A stretch of 64,000 bases of DNA, taken from positions 62,001-126,000 of the forward strand of contig NZ_BDBC01000019.1 in assembly GCF_001612785.1 (NCBI RefSeq), given 5' to 3'. Under the pieces are notes generated by a model. The model searched no databases and was not told where the DNA came from. It worked only from the letters and a program-made list of their open reading frames with translations. The DNA is from Nocardia beijingensis NBRC 16342 (GTDB lineage Bacteria; Actinomycetota; Actinomycetes; Mycobacteriales; Mycobacteriaceae). Position 1 is the first letter of the stretch; each line of letters begins with the position of its first letter. The translations under genes were made by a program, and so were the position numbers. This document shows, in pieces, positions 29,178 through 37,790 of this stretch.

Positions 29178-29600
29178 GTGATCAATATTTCGGCGGAACA
29201 GGGGCTCTACAGCACCCCGGTGGAGATTCGGGTGGCGGCGTCGGTGACACAACTGCCCATCGTGCGTGGGCTCGCCGAAACTCTCGTCCTACTCAGCGAT
29301 TTCACGCTGGACGAGGTGGCCGACATCCGGCTCGCCGTCGACGAGGTCTGCTCGACCCTGATCGCGGTCGCGGCCCCGGATACGAGCCTGAACTGCCGTT
29401 TCACCGTCGGCGACACCGAGTTGCTGGTCCGGGTCGAAGGCCTCGCGGAGAAGCCGGGCCTGCCCGACCAGCGCAGTTTCGGCTGGCATGTGCTGCGCAC
29501 CCTCACCGACGCCGTGGAGGCGACCCAGGATTCGTTCGACACGACGGTCTCCGGATATCCGACGACGGTCGAGTTCCGTCGGGTCCGGGGGAAGGCGTAG
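29178..29600 (+). CDS. rsbW: Anti-sigma factor, RsbW/UsfX-like
   Basis: A 140-residue histidine-kinase-like ATPase domain that would bind and block the sigma factor encoded next to it. Visible features are the N-box region [22 protein letters not shown], with the conserved glutamate-x2-3-cysteine region, the weak G1 region and the ending [15 protein letters not shown]. The GTG at 29178 is chosen because it lies at the predicted transcription start and gives the family N-terminus. Its TAG stop overlaps the GTG of sigF by one base (TAGTG). Confidence 0.85.
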   Translation: MINISAEQGLYSTPVEIRVAASVTQLPIVRGLAETLVLLSDFTLDEVADIRLAVDEVCSTLIAVAAPDTSLNCRFTVGDTELLVRVEGLAEKPGLPDQRSFGWHVLRTLTDAVEATQDSFDTTVSGYPTTVEFRRVRGKA

Positions 29601-30463
29601 TGGCGGACGAAGAAACCGTGTACGACTCCCAGCGCGACGACGACGCAGACACGCTGACCACCGAGGACGACATCGAAGCCAGGGAAACCCTGGACGAGGC
29701 GGGCACGGTTCCCGGGTACGACGACGTCGGATTGCTCTTCGAACAGCTCGCGACCAGCGAGGCGGGCACGGCGCGGCACAGCGCGCTGCGCGCGGAGCTG
29801 ATCAGCCGGTGCATTCCGCTCGCCGACCACATCGCCCGCAAGTTCAGCGGGCGCGGTGAGCCCTTCGACGACCTCACGCAGGTCGCGCGGGTCGGGCTGG
29901 TGCACGCGGTGGATCGTTTCGACGTCGAGCGCGGCTCCAACTTCCTATCCTTCGCGGTGCCCACCATCATGGGCGAGGTCCGCCGGTATTTCCGCGACAA
30001 CACCTGGGCGATGCGGGTGCCGCGACGGGTCAAGGAGACGCACCTACGCATCGGCGCGGCCATCGACAGTCTCTCCCAGACGCTCGGCCGCTCGCCGACG
30101 GCGAAGGAGATCGCCGCGGAACTGGACGTCGACCCCGACGAGGTGACCCAGGCGGTCATCGCGGGCAACGCCTACCAGCCGAGTTCGATCGACGCGGCCA
30201 CGCTCGGCCGCGACACCGACGCCTCGCTCCTGGACACCCTCGGCGAGGAGGAGTCCCAGTTCGATCGGGTCGAGGAGTACGTCGCGATCCGCCCGCTGCT
30301 GGCGGGGTTGCCGGAGCGGGAGCGGCGCATCCTCACCATGCGGTTCTTCGAATCGATGACCCAGACCCAGATCGCGCAGCAGATGGGCATCTCCCAGATG
30401 CACGTCTCGCGCATTCTCGCCAAAACCCTTGCCCGCTTGCGGGAGCAGTCCAGCCGGGAATGA
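29600..30463 (+). CDS. sigF: RNA polymerase sigma factor SigF (group 3)
   Basis: A 287-residue alternative sigma factor of the SigB/SigF stress family. After an acidic 60-residue N-terminal extension, region 2 is visible (IPLADHIARKFSGRGEPFDD, then RFDVERGSNFLSFAVPTIMGE with VRRYFRDNTW), region 3 (VPRRVKETHLRI to RSPTAKEIAAELDV) and region 4 (ERRILTMRFFESMTQTQIAQQMGISQMHVSRILAK helix-turn-helix). The rsbW-sigF pair works as a partner-switch system, with the anti-sigma factor upstream. No anti-anti-sigma factor gene lies beside it. Confidence 0.96.
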   Translation: MADEETVYDSQRDDDADTLTTEDDIEARETLDEAGTVPGYDDVGLLFEQLATSEAGTARHSALRAELISRCIPLADHIARKFSGRGEPFDDLTQVARVGLVHAVDRFDVERGSNFLSFAVPTIMGEVRRYFRDNTWAMRVPRRVKETHLRIGAAIDSLSQTLGRSPTAKEIAAELDVDPDEVTQAVIAGNAYQPSSIDAATLGRDTDASLLDTLGEEESQFDRVEEYVAIRPLLAGLPERERRILTMRFFESMTQTQIAQQMGISQMHVSRILAKTLARLREQSSRE

Positions 30464-30469
30464 CCGTCC

Positions 30470-30693
30470 TCAGCGGGCGGCGCGCTCCCGCGGCTCGCGC
30501 ATCTTCGCCGCAGCGGTGAGCCACCACGCGTCGCCGAGCAGGTCGCGCAGATGCTCGGGCTCGACGCGCTCCAGGTCGATCAGGATGTAAGCGTGCCCGT
30601 CGTATTTCAGCGCCCGGCTGCGCCACCAGTGGACTCGGCCACTCCGCCGAGGGCGATCGCCATCGCGACCACGTCGTGCCAGGTCATCGTCAT
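30470..30693 (-). pseudogene. Deleted MmcQ/YjbR family gene
   Basis: The start at 30693 encodes MTMTWHDVVAMAIALGGVAES, the normal N-terminus of MmcQ/YjbR DNA-binding-like proteins. It then meets a stop within nine codons. In another frame the C-terminus is intact (ALKYDGHAYILIDLERVE, then HLRDLLGDAWWLTAAAKM). About 50 central residues are missing, so a deletion with frame loss has broken the gene. It sits between the convergent sigF and rsmB ends. Confidence 0.75.
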
Positions 30694-30753
30694 ACGTCCG
30701 AGTGTGCGCCGGAGCAGGCGCACGACTCGGACGAAGGGAACAGCGCCGACCGC

Positions 30754-32397
30754 TCAGCGCGGCTTGCGCAGCGCGGCGAGAAACATGGCGTCGGTACCGT
30801 GCCTGTGCGGCCACAGCTGTGCCCCCGGCCCGTCCCCGACGTCGGTGACGCCGGGCAACAGCTCGCGGGTGTCGAGTTCCTCGGCCCCGAGGCGACGCAC
30901 GGCGTCGGCGACGATCGACACCGTCTCGGGCAGGTGCGGCGAGCACGTCGAATACAACACCACTCCACCCGGGCGCACCAGTTCCCATGCGGCGGTGAGC
31001 AATTCCCGCTGCAACACCACGAGCTCGCGAACGTCCGCCGGAGTGCGCCGCCACCGCGCCTCGGGTCTGCGGCGCAGCGCCCCGAGGCCGGTGCACGGGG
31101 CGTCGACGAGGATGCGGTCGTAGCCGGGGGTCAGTCCGCTGGCACGGCCGTCGGCGACATGGACGTCCACCGGCAGGTCGTGCACGGCCTTGCATACCAG
31201 TTCGGCGCGGTGGGCGGCGGGTTCGACGGCGTCCACCCGGAACCCGTCGATCGCGGCGATCGCCCCCAGCAGCGCGGCCTTACCGCCCGGTCCGGCGCAC
31301 AGATCGAGCCAGCGACCGGTATCCGGCCCGTCGAGCGCGGCGTTGAGCAGCGCAAGCGCCACCAGCTGGCTGCCTTCGTCCTGCACCGCCGCCATGCCCG
31401 CACGCACCGGCTCCAGCTTGCCCGGGTCGCCGCCCTCCAGGTAGACCGCGTACGGCGACCAGCGACCTTCCTCGCCGCCGGTCACCAGCGCGAGTTCCTC
31501 GGCGCTGATGTCGCCGGGGCGGGCAACCAGGTGCACCAGCGGGCGAGCGTCGTCGGCGGCGAGCACGTCGCGCAGTTCCGTCGCTCGCGCGCCGAGCGCG
31601 TCGGCGAAGGCCTGCGCGATCCAGACCGGATGGGCGTACTCGAACGCCAACCGGCCGACGGGATCGGCGGGCGCGAGCGCGTCGACCCACTGCTCGGGCG
31701 TCTTCTCCCCCGCACGCCGCAGCACGGCGTTGACGAAACCGGCCTTGCCCGCGCCGAATTCGGCGCGGGTCAGCGCGACGGAGGTGTCCACGGCGGCGTG
31801 CGCACCGATCCGGGTGCGCAACAACTGGTAGACGCCCAGCCGCAGCACGTCCAGCAGCGGTCCGTCGATCTCCTCGATCGGCCTGCCCGCGCCTGCGGCG
31901 ATCACCGCGTCCAGCAGTCCCAGCGACCGGCACGCGCCGTAGGCGAGTTCGGTGGCCAGCGCGGCGTCTCGACCCGACAATCCCCGTTCGCGCAGCAACG
32001 CGGGCAGCACGAGGTTGGCGTAGGCGTCGCGCTCCCGGACCGCCCGCAGCACATCCCTGGCGACCGCCCGCGGCGGATCGGCGGACTCGCCACGGTGCGG
32101 TCGCCCAGCGGACTTGGCCCCTTGGCGCGGCGCGGTTCGCCCGCCGCTGGAGCGGTCCGATCGGCCCGCCGCGGAGCGGCGTCCGGTGGAGCCGCGCCGC
32201 TCGTCACGATCACGACCGCCCGCCTCGGCGCGCCCGCCGGCGGAACGCCGGCCTGCCGCCTGTGACCGGCCCGCACCGTCGCGATCCTGCTGCCTGCCGC
32301 CCTGCGCTCGCGCGCGGCCCGCCTCGCCGGAACCCTTCGGCGCGGACTGTCGTTCGTCGCGCCGCCGGTCGCGTGCGTTGCCGTCGCCGCGTGTCAT
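30754..32397 (-). CDS. rsmB: 16S rRNA m5C967 methyltransferase RsmB
   Basis: Methylates C967 of 16S rRNA with S-adenosylmethionine. The 547 residues begin with about 105 disordered, arginine- and glycine-rich residues, unusually long for RsmB. An N-terminal NusB-like RNA-binding domain follows ([20 protein letters not shown]), and then the methyltransferase. The SAM site is [13 protein letters not shown]; the catalytic cysteines are in DAPCTGLG and YSTCSPH. The ATG overlaps the fmt stop by 4 bases (ATGA), so it is coupled to fmt. Confidence 0.96.
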   Translation of the reverse strand: MTRGDGNARDRRRDERQSAPKGSGEAGRARAQGGRQQDRDGAGRSQAAGRRSAGGRAEAGGRDRDERRGSTGRRSAAGRSDRSSGGRTAPRQGAKSAGRPHRGESADPPRAVARDVLRAVRERDAYANLVLPALLRERGLSGRDAALATELAYGACRSLGLLDAVIAAGAGRPIEEIDGPLLDVLRLGVYQLLRTRIGAHAAVDTSVALTRAEFGAGKAGFVNAVLRRAGEKTPEQWVDALAPADPVGRLAFEYAHPVWIAQAFADALGARATELRDVLAADDARPLVHLVARPGDISAEELALVTGGEEGRWSPYAVYLEGGDPGKLEPVRAGMAAVQDEGSQLVALALLNAALDGPDTGRWLDLCAGPGGKAALLGAIAAIDGFRVDAVEPAAHRAELVCKAVHDLPVDVHVADGRASGLTPGYDRILVDAPCTGLGALRRRPEARWRRTPADVRELVVLQRELLTAAWELVRPGGVVLYSTCSPHLPETVSIVADAVRRLGAEELDTRELLPGVTDVGDGPGAQLWPHRHGTDAMFLAALRKPR

Positions 32398-33317
32398 TCG
32401 ACCACCGCGCCGGGCTGCAGGCGGGCGCCGCGCGCCCAGTCCAGCGCGGCCATCACGCGCTTGCCCTGCGGTTGCACTTGGTCGAGCCGCACCGCGGTGG
32501 TCGCGGTGCCGACGAACACGCCGGACTTACGGACCTCGATCACCCGCTCAGGCAACTCCTCCTCCACCAACTCGACCGGCCCCAGCTTCAACCGCGTACC
32601 AGCGACCTCGGTCCACGCCCCCGGCGCGGGGGTGACCGCGCGGATGCGCCTGCTGATGGCCAACGCGGGTTGATCCCAGCGCACGTGTCCGGCCTCGACG
32701 CCGACCTTGGGCGCGTACGAGACGCCGTCGGTGGACTGCGGAATCGCCTGCAAGGTTCCGTCCTCCACTCCGTCGAGGGTCGCTTCCAGCAGCCGGGAGC
32801 CGCTGTCGGCCAACCGCTGCAGGAGGCTGCCCGCCGTGTCGGTGACGGCGATCTTCTCGGTCACCATGCCGAAGACGGGACCGGTGTCCAGTCCGGCCTC
32901 GATCTGGAAGGTCGAGGCGCCGGTGATCTCGTCGCCCGCATCGATCGCCGCCTGCACCGGCGCCGCGCCGCGCCACGCGGGCAGCAGCGAGAAATGCAGG
33001 TTGATCCAGCCGAAGCGCGGGATGTCGAGCACCTGCTGGGGCAGCAGCGCGCCGTAGGCGACGACGGGACAGCAGTCCGGCGCCAATTCGGCGAGCCGCG
33101 TGACGAATTCCGGCTCCGACGGCCGCTGCGGGGTGAGGACCGGGATGCCGTGCTCGTCGGCCAACCGGCCGACCGGCGACCTGGTCACTTTCCGGCCGCG
33201 CCCTGCGACGGCGTCCGGGCGCGTCACCACGGCGATCACCTCGTGCCGAGCCGATTCCAGCAGCCGCAGCAGCGACGGAACCGCCGGTTCCGGGGTTCCC
33301 GCGAAAACGACGCGCAT
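32394..33317 (-). CDS. fmt: Methionyl-tRNA formyltransferase
   Basis: Formylates initiator methionyl-tRNA using 10-formyltetrahydrofolate. The 307 residues have the N-terminal Rossmann fold ([20 protein letters not shown]), the [17 protein letters not shown] block with the catalytic asparagine and histidine of formyl transfer, the [16 protein letters not shown] region, and a C-terminal OB-like domain. The start overlaps the def stop by one base (TGATG). The def-fmt-rsmB order is standard in actinobacteria. Confidence 0.97.
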   Translation of the reverse strand: MRVVFAGTPEPAVPSLLRLLESARHEVIAVVTRPDAVAGRGRKVTRSPVGRLADEHGIPVLTPQRPSEPEFVTRLAELAPDCCPVVAYGALLPQQVLDIPRFGWINLHFSLLPAWRGAAPVQAAIDAGDEITGASTFQIEAGLDTGPVFGMVTEKIAVTDTAGSLLQRLADSGSRLLEATLDGVEDGTLQAIPQSTDGVSYAPKVGVEAGHVRWDQPALAISRRIRAVTPAPGAWTEVAGTRLKLGPVELVEEELPERVIEVRKSGVFVGTATTAVRLDQVQPQGKRVMAALDWARGARLQPGAVVE

Positions 33318-33883
33318 CAGCGGCCCGCTCCGAACGGGTTGGGCCGGCCCGCGCCGCTCATGGAGCGAGACGGGCGCACCGTCACTCCCGCGGCGAACCA
33401 ATCGGATTCGCGAATCACCCGCATCGCCTCCTTGCGCTGGGCCGGGTCGAGACGGTCGATGAACAGCACCCCGTCGAGATGATCGGTCTCGTGCTGAACG
33501 CACCGCGCCAGCAACCCTTCGGCCTCGAAGGCGACCGGTGCGCCGTCGAGGTCCACACCGGAGGCCCGCACCCGCAGCGCACGCCGCGTGTCGTAGCGCA
33601 CGCCGGGAATCGACAGGCAGCCCTCCGGCCCGACCTGCTCCTCGTCGCCGACGACCTCCCACTGCGGGTTGACCAGATGCCCGGCGGCGTCGCCCGTGTC
33701 GTAGACGAACACGCGCAGCCCGACCCCGATCTGCGGCGCGGCCATCCCCACACCGCCGTCGTCGTGCATCGTGTCGGTCAGGTCGGTCACCAGCTGCCGC
33801 AGGTCGCGGTCGAACGCGGTGACCTCCGCGGCGCGGGCACGCAGGATGGGGTCGCCGAACAGGCGAACGGGCTGGATGGTCAC
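33317..33883 (-). CDS. def: Peptide deformylase
   Basis: Removes the formyl group from new proteins, using a bound ferrous or zinc ion. The 188 residues show the three metal motifs: G44-VGMAAP-Q51, E87-GCLS with metal-ligand Cys89, and QHETDH with His131, Glu132 and His135. The C-terminal tail after residue 165 is longer than in E. coli, as in other actinobacterial forms. The gene is translationally coupled to fmt downstream. The 309-base region upstream holds no gene, so the def-fmt-rsmB promoter probably lies there. Confidence 0.97.
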   Translation of the reverse strand: MTIQPVRLFGDPILRARAAEVTAFDRDLRQLVTDLTDTMHDDGGVGMAAPQIGVGLRVFVYDTGDAAGHLVNPQWEVVGDEEQVGPEGCLSIPGVRYDTRRALRVRASGVDLDGAPVAFEAEGLLARCVQHETDHLDGVLFIDRLDPAQRKEAMRVIRESDWFAAGVTVRPSRSMSGAGRPNPFGAGR

Positions 33884-34192
33884 GACTGGCTCCCGGAAGC
33901 GGACGAATACGGTCGCCCCATTCTAGTGAGACGACCGGAAATCCCCGATTCACCAGCCGGAAGCTGGTACAACTCCTATGCGGTCCGGGCGGGGTGTCGA
34001 TCCCTCCGCCCGGCCGCCCGGAAAAGCCCTGGTCAGCGACTTGTCGATGACACCTGACCTGCGGGCTCACCACACGCATCGCCGCATGTCACGACAGAGG
34101 AGGCATCGACGGGACCGGCTCACACTTCGCATGCGCGGGTTGCGGATGCGCCACCGCCACGTCGTGGACCCGGGTTCGTAGGCTCGGCGGTC
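33884..34192. other. Gene-free spacer, probable divergent promoters
   Basis: About 309 bases between the start of def on the minus strand and the start of the YnfA gene on the plus strand. I see no supported open frame and no clear dyad. A GAGGAGG run at about 34097 precedes no usable start. In M. tuberculosis priA lies upstream of this cluster; it is not present here. Confidence 0.5.
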
Positions 34193-34528
34193 ATGACCGT
34201 GTTGCGTTCGATCCTGTTGTTCGTCCTCGCCGCCGTCGCGGAGATCGGGGGCGCGTGGCTGGTGTGGCAAGGGGTGCGCGAGCACCGCGGGTGGGCCTGG
34301 ATCGGCGCCGGCGTCATCGCACTGGGCCTGTACGGGTTCGTCGCCACCTTTCAACCCGACGCCCACTTCGGGCGCATCCTCGCCGCATATGGCGGGGTTT
34401 TCGTCGCGGGCTCGCTGGCCTGGGGCATGGCCCTGGACGGATTCCGGCCCGACCGCTGGGATGTGACCGGTGCGGCGATCTGCCTGCTCGGCGTGGCGGT
34501 CATCATGTACGCCCCTCGCAGCGCATGA
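34193..34528 (+). CDS. YnfA family (UPF0060) membrane protein
   Basis: A 111-residue protein with four membrane helices, typical of the UPF0060 YnfA family: [38 protein letters not shown], the [19 protein letters not shown] region and the last [18 protein letters not shown]. Family members resemble small-multidrug-resistance proteins and are proposed exporters. The [12 protein letters not shown] and YGGVFV stretches are conserved. It stands alone and is followed by a strong hairpin. Confidence 0.9.
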   Translation: MTVLRSILLFVLAAVAEIGGAWLVWQGVREHRGWAWIGAGVIALGLYGFVATFQPDAHFGRILAAYGGVFVAGSLAWGMALDGFRPDRWDVTGAAICLLGVAVIMYAPRSA

Positions 34529-34570
34529 GCTGAGCCGACGGCCCGAAGCAAGCGGAATGTGGGCTGGACC

Positions 34571-34613
34571 GACTGGACAGCACACCCGGCGCATCGCCGG
34601 TGTCTGCCCAGTC
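34571..34613. terminator. Long hairpin after the YnfA gene
   Basis: GACTGGaCAG (34571-34580) pairs with CTGcCCAGTC (34604-34613) with one mismatch, and ACACCcGGCG (34582-34591) pairs with CGCCGGTGT (34595-34603) with one bulged C, around a CAT loop. It would end transcription of the YnfA gene and marks the left limit of the catabolic island. Confidence 0.65.
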
Positions 34614-34739
34614 GCTGGTGCGGATCACATCATCGGCACTACGAAGCTGCACGCAGGCTTCGAGTAGGACGGCCCAGTGGTTGGATTCTCAGCACCGGCA
34701 CCCGGCTCTACAAAGGGATCGGCCTCGAATCCGAGACGG

Positions 34740-34870
34740 CTCGGGTATACCCGTCCGCCGGTTCCCGCAACCGAGGGCGCCCGACTTGCTCGACCGGGAC
34801 TTCACCGCGATCGCTCCGGACCGGAAGGTGGTAGAAGATCGGGCGCTCACCCGCATCGAGCAATCGGGAT
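34740..34870 (+). pseudogene. Remnant resembling an IS3-family transposase
   Basis: One frame reads APDLLDRDFTAIAPDRKVVED at about 34776-34838. This resembles the ORF B stretch before the DDE catalytic core in IS3-family transposases (RDFTAxAPxxxWVxDIT). No start, no catalytic triad and no terminal repeats remain. I treat it as a decayed insertion sequence at the left border of the island. The identification is from memory of the motif. Confidence 0.4.
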
Positions 34871-34951
34871 GTCGAGCTGGCCGACGCGCCCCTGCGGGAA
34901 GACCGGATTCAGGACTAGCCTTCGACTTCTCGGCGCTCTATCTGATACTGA

Positions 34952-35269
34952 TCAAGGTTCGAGATAGAGCTGCTCGTTCGGCAGTCGGCGCAGCGCAGTG
35001 GTGTCTGCCAGCGCCACGGTTACCTGGTCCACACAGCGGTGGGCTTGGTTGTCTTGAACGAATACCAGCGCGGCGGTCAGACAGGCGGCGAAGTCGAAGC
35101 GTATGCCGCGTAATGACAGTGACAATTGCACATCTGGCTCATTCGGGTGCGGAGACCGGGATCCAATAGGCCCGCAGCTGATGGCTTCCTGTGTTATCGC
35201 GATACGGCGGTCATCGATGGCGGCCGTATCCGACATCCTGAGTGCCACACCAGCGAGCCAGTACATCAC
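34952..35269 (-). CDS. Hypothetical protein coupled to tautomerase
   Basis: A 105-residue protein of unknown family. Its ATG overlaps the stop of the tautomerase gene by 4 bases (ATGA), which strongly suggests that it is a real, translationally coupled gene. The sequence looks globular: SLSLRGIRFDFAACLTAALVF followed by a C-terminal LADTTALRRLPNEQLYLEP. No membrane span or signal peptide is clear. It may act in the same pathway as the tautomerase. Confidence 0.55.
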   Translation of the reverse strand: MMYWLAGVALRMSDTAAIDDRRIAITQEAISCGPIGSRSPHPNEPDVQLSLSLRGIRFDFAACLTAALVFVQDNQAHRCVDQVTVALADTTALRRLPNEQLYLEP

Positions 35270-35685
35270 AAGCTGGCAGCAGAGCTGTTGGTGACCCTTT
35301 CATCTCCTGTCCAGTCGGTGTTGAAGCCGGACAGGTGAGGGTGGTACATCTCGTCACCCGAGTGTTGAGTGAATTCGACCTTGATCCACAGTGCCTCCAG
35401 TCCGAACATGTCCGCGCAAGCGTCGATCAACGACTGCGCGAGCCGAGCCCGGGTCTGCACAGGCCGCCCACTCCGGACATCGCACATGATCAGAGCCGAT
35501 GGCGTCGGGACTCCGCCCTCGTGGCACCGCCACACGCCGCCCGCTCCGAGATCGTGTATCGACACGGTGAGAAGGTCCATGCCGACCTGCATTATTTCCC
35601 CATAGATTTCACCGACACGGTGCGCCAGCTTCTGCTTGGCCGCGGCCGAGGTCGTCAGCGGCAGGTCGATCTGTATGGATGGCAT
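35266..35685 (-). CDS. Tautomerase superfamily protein
   Basis: A 139-residue protein of the 4-oxalocrotonate tautomerase / cis-CaaD / MSAD superfamily. The mature N-terminus is proline after the start methionine (MPSIQIDLPLT), and Pro1 is the catalytic base or acid of this group. The ATG at 35685 is chosen because it exposes this proline; earlier in-frame codons do not. The double-length chain fits the trimeric 130-150 residue members. It is divergent from the HxlR regulator and coupled to the next small gene. Confidence 0.8.
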   Translation of the reverse strand: MPSIQIDLPLTTSAAAKQKLAHRVGEIYGEIMQVGMDLLTVSIHDLGAGGVWRCHEGGVPTPSALIMCDVRSGRPVQTRARLAQSLIDACADMFGLEALWIKVEFTQHSGDEMYHPHLSGFNTDWTGDERVTNSSAASL

Positions 35686-35860
35686 CGGGTTTCCTTCTGC
35701 TGGTGGCGAAATAGATATGCCGAAGAGCCGGCGCCGCACGGCCTGCCTCTAGCGCCGGTACAGCGGCGAACAGGAGGTCTTCACCGCCACTGCGTAGCGT
35801 TCGGGTTCTCCACACCCGGACCCGTCTGTCACGGCCCCTCCTCGGTCACTCCATGAGGGT

Positions 35861-35912
35861 CTGGTTTCTTTTTAAAACCAGCGGTGGCAACATTAGGGCA
35901 ATGGGTTTAAAC
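35861..35912. promoter_or_regulatory. Dyads in the tautomerase/HxlR control region
   Basis: CTGGTTT (35861-35867) and AAACCAG (35875-35881) form an inverted repeat with a 7-base T-rich centre. A second palindrome, GTTTAAAC, lies at 35905-35912. Both lie in the AT-rich spacer between the divergent tautomerase and HxlR genes and are candidate HxlR binding sites. Confidence 0.5.
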
Positions 35913-35964
35913 TTGCAACCACTTCGGTGAGTTATTTCGGGCAGTCGTCCGGACAGGGGTAGCG

Positions 35965-36423
35965 ATGCGAGCACGGGGTGTGAGTCATCGACGGGCGGAG
36001 TGCCCGGTCGCCAGGACGGTCGACATAGTCGGGGATCGCTGGTCGTTGCTCATCATCCGGGACGCGTTCGACGGGATCCGCCGGTTCGGTGAACTGCAGC
36101 GCAACCTGGGTCTGGCCAAAAACATCCTGGCAACCCGCCTGCGTGAACTCGTTGCTCAAGGCATCTTGGAGGTAGTCCCCGCGGCCGACGGGTCCGCCTA
36201 CCACGAGTACGTACTGACAACCAAGGGCAGTGAACTGTTCAGTGTCATCGTGGCACTTCGCAAGTGGGGCGAAGCGTACCTCTTCGACGAGGATGAGCCA
36301 CGCTCGGTGCTTCTGGACACCGAGAACAAGCTTCCCGTCACGCTCCAGATCACGAACGCCGCGGGCGATCCGATCAGTGCCGCCGACGCGTTCGTGCGCA
36401 AGGTGCCGGCCGGTCCGGCTTGA
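35965..36423 (+). CDS. HxlR family transcriptional regulator
   Basis: A 152-residue winged-helix regulator. The N-terminal ECPVARTVDIVGDRWSLLIIRDAF block, with the conserved cysteine and the GDRW motif, is the HxlR signature. It is followed by GIRRFGELQRNLGLAKNILATRLRELVAQGILE, the recognition helix region. The C-terminal extension beyond residue 110 resembles actinobacterial long HxlR members. Its divergent place suggests that it controls the tautomerase pair; an aldehyde, thiol or quinone signal is common for the family but is not shown here. Confidence 0.9.
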   Translation: MRARGVSHRRAECPVARTVDIVGDRWSLLIIRDAFDGIRRFGELQRNLGLAKNILATRLRELVAQGILEVVPAADGSAYHEYVLTTKGSELFSVIVALRKWGEAYLFDEDEPRSVLLDTENKLPVTLQITNAAGDPISAADAFVRKVPAGPA

Positions 36424-36535
36424 ACTCGACGACACATGCCGCGGCCCGGCGAAGGATCCGACAACAGACGCGCGAAGCCGGTCCCGGAATCATCGGAGCG
36501 ACAACAGCCCCTGAGCGAAGACGGCCATCCCTCGC

Positions 36536-37570
36536 TCAGTATCCCGGCTTCGTCGAATCCCTGACGACAAGCCGAGGCTCGGTGTATCGACTGGAGACGC
36601 GCTCGCCCGCGAGCATGCTCACAAGCATCTCCAACGCGGCGTGTCCCATCTCGGCTGGAGCGGAGTCGATGGAACTGAGCGGGACATGTAGCTCGGATGC
36701 GAGGTCGATGTTGTTGAAGCCGATAACGCCGATATCGTGACCCACCCGCAGGCCGCGTTGCTGGATGGCGCCGGCGGCGCCGATGGCGGCGAAGTCGTTG
36801 ACGGCGAACAGCGCGGTGGGCCGGGGATCGAGGTCGAGCAGCCGATCGGCGGCACAGTGACCACCGGCGCTGTCGAGACCGGAGTAGACGAGATAGGCGG
36901 GGGGGATCTCGATTCCCGCTTCCCGATAGCGGTCGATGAAGCCGGCCGGCCGGTCGATGCCGGTACTGGCGTGGGCGAGGCCGCCGATGATGCCGACGCA
37001 CGTGTGGCCCAAATCCAGCAGGTGCTCAGCGGCGATGCGTCCGCCTCGGTAGTTGTCGCACGTGGATGCCGGATGATCCCCCACTCCGCGATTGACCAGG
37101 ACGAAGGGGATCTCTTTACGCACCAGGTCCTCCAGCACAGCCGGGTCGTCGGAGCGCACATCGCCCAGAATCAGCCCGTCTACCCGGCGATCGAGCATCG
37201 TCTCGATGCGCGCGCGTTGAATCTGCTGGACGTCGGAGGTGTTGGCCACGAACGCAGTCAATCCATGTCGGCCCGCCCCGGCTTCGATGCCTGCGTAGAT
37301 CGTCGCCAGCACGATATCGGTGAGATTGGGCACGAGAACGCCGACAAGACCGCTGCGTTGCGTACGAAGGCTCGCGGCATGCGGATTGGGACGGTAGCCG
37401 ACTTCAGCAGCTCGACGCCGGATCCGTTCGGCGGTCGCGCCGGATGCCGCGCGAGTTCCCTCCCGCTTGTCATTCAGCACTCGAGCGACCGTGGATACGT
37501 GTAATCCCAGGTCGTCGGCTATGGCCCGCAGTGTCGCTGGTCGGCGTTGGTGCGCCACTGTTCTCCTCAC
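36536..37570 (-). CDS. LacI family transcriptional regulator
   Basis: A 344-residue repressor. Residues about 10-55 form the helix-turn-helix and hinge helix (ATLRAIADDLGLHVSTVARVLND, then GYRPNPHAASL). The periplasmic-binding-protein-like effector domain follows (GLVGVLVPNLTDI to the C-terminus). The gene is divergent from the nitrilase gene, and the 220-base spacer holds a 31-base double palindrome. It probably represses the nitrilase-permease-amidase-fumarase operon and responds to a pathway substrate. Confidence 0.92.
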   Translation of the reverse strand: MRRTVAHQRRPATLRAIADDLGLHVSTVARVLNDKREGTRAASGATAERIRRRAAEVGYRPNPHAASLRTQRSGLVGVLVPNLTDIVLATIYAGIEAGAGRHGLTAFVANTSDVQQIQRARIETMLDRRVDGLILGDVRSDDPAVLEDLVRKEIPFVLVNRGVGDHPASTCDNYRGGRIAAEHLLDLGHTCVGIIGGLAHASTGIDRPAGFIDRYREAGIEIPPAYLVYSGLDSAGGHCAADRLLDLDPRPTALFAVNDFAAIGAAGAIQQRGLRVGHDIGVIGFNNIDLASELHVPLSSIDSAPAEMGHAALEMLVSMLAGERVSSRYTEPRLVVRDSTKPGY

Positions 37571-37682
37571 CTTCGCGTCTCGGACGCCTCTTCCCGAGCG
37601 CGTTCCGCTGTTGCCTCTCAGATGTTAAGAGTTCAAGTTCACGGTTTCCTCTTGACATACCCGCGGCTCCACAGCAAGCTTA

Positions 37683-37713
37683 TACCCGAACGTTCGGCCC
37701 GAACGTTCGGGTA
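37683..37713. promoter_or_regulatory. Double palindromic operator for LacI regulator
   Basis: Two copies of the palindrome CCGAACGTTCGG occur at 37686-37697 and 37699-37710. Together with flanking bases they form a perfect 31-base palindrome with 15-base arms and a single central base. A TTGACA hexamer lies at 37652-37657. A further ACGCGT-N4-ACGCGT pair lies at 37743-37758. The arrangement fits paired binding of LacI-family dimers upstream of the nitrilase gene. Confidence 0.75.
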
Positions 37714-37790
37714 CCTCTGAGCAGGGCTTTTCCAGCCTTCTGACGCGTAATCACGCGTGCTGAGCCTTGCCGTGAACGAAGGATTGTGCG

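Noticed and set aside
37652..37686. TTGACA ... TATACC as a sigma-70 promoter for the nitrilase operon
   Set aside because: The spacing is 23 bases, too long for a standard promoter; the -10 element remains undefined.
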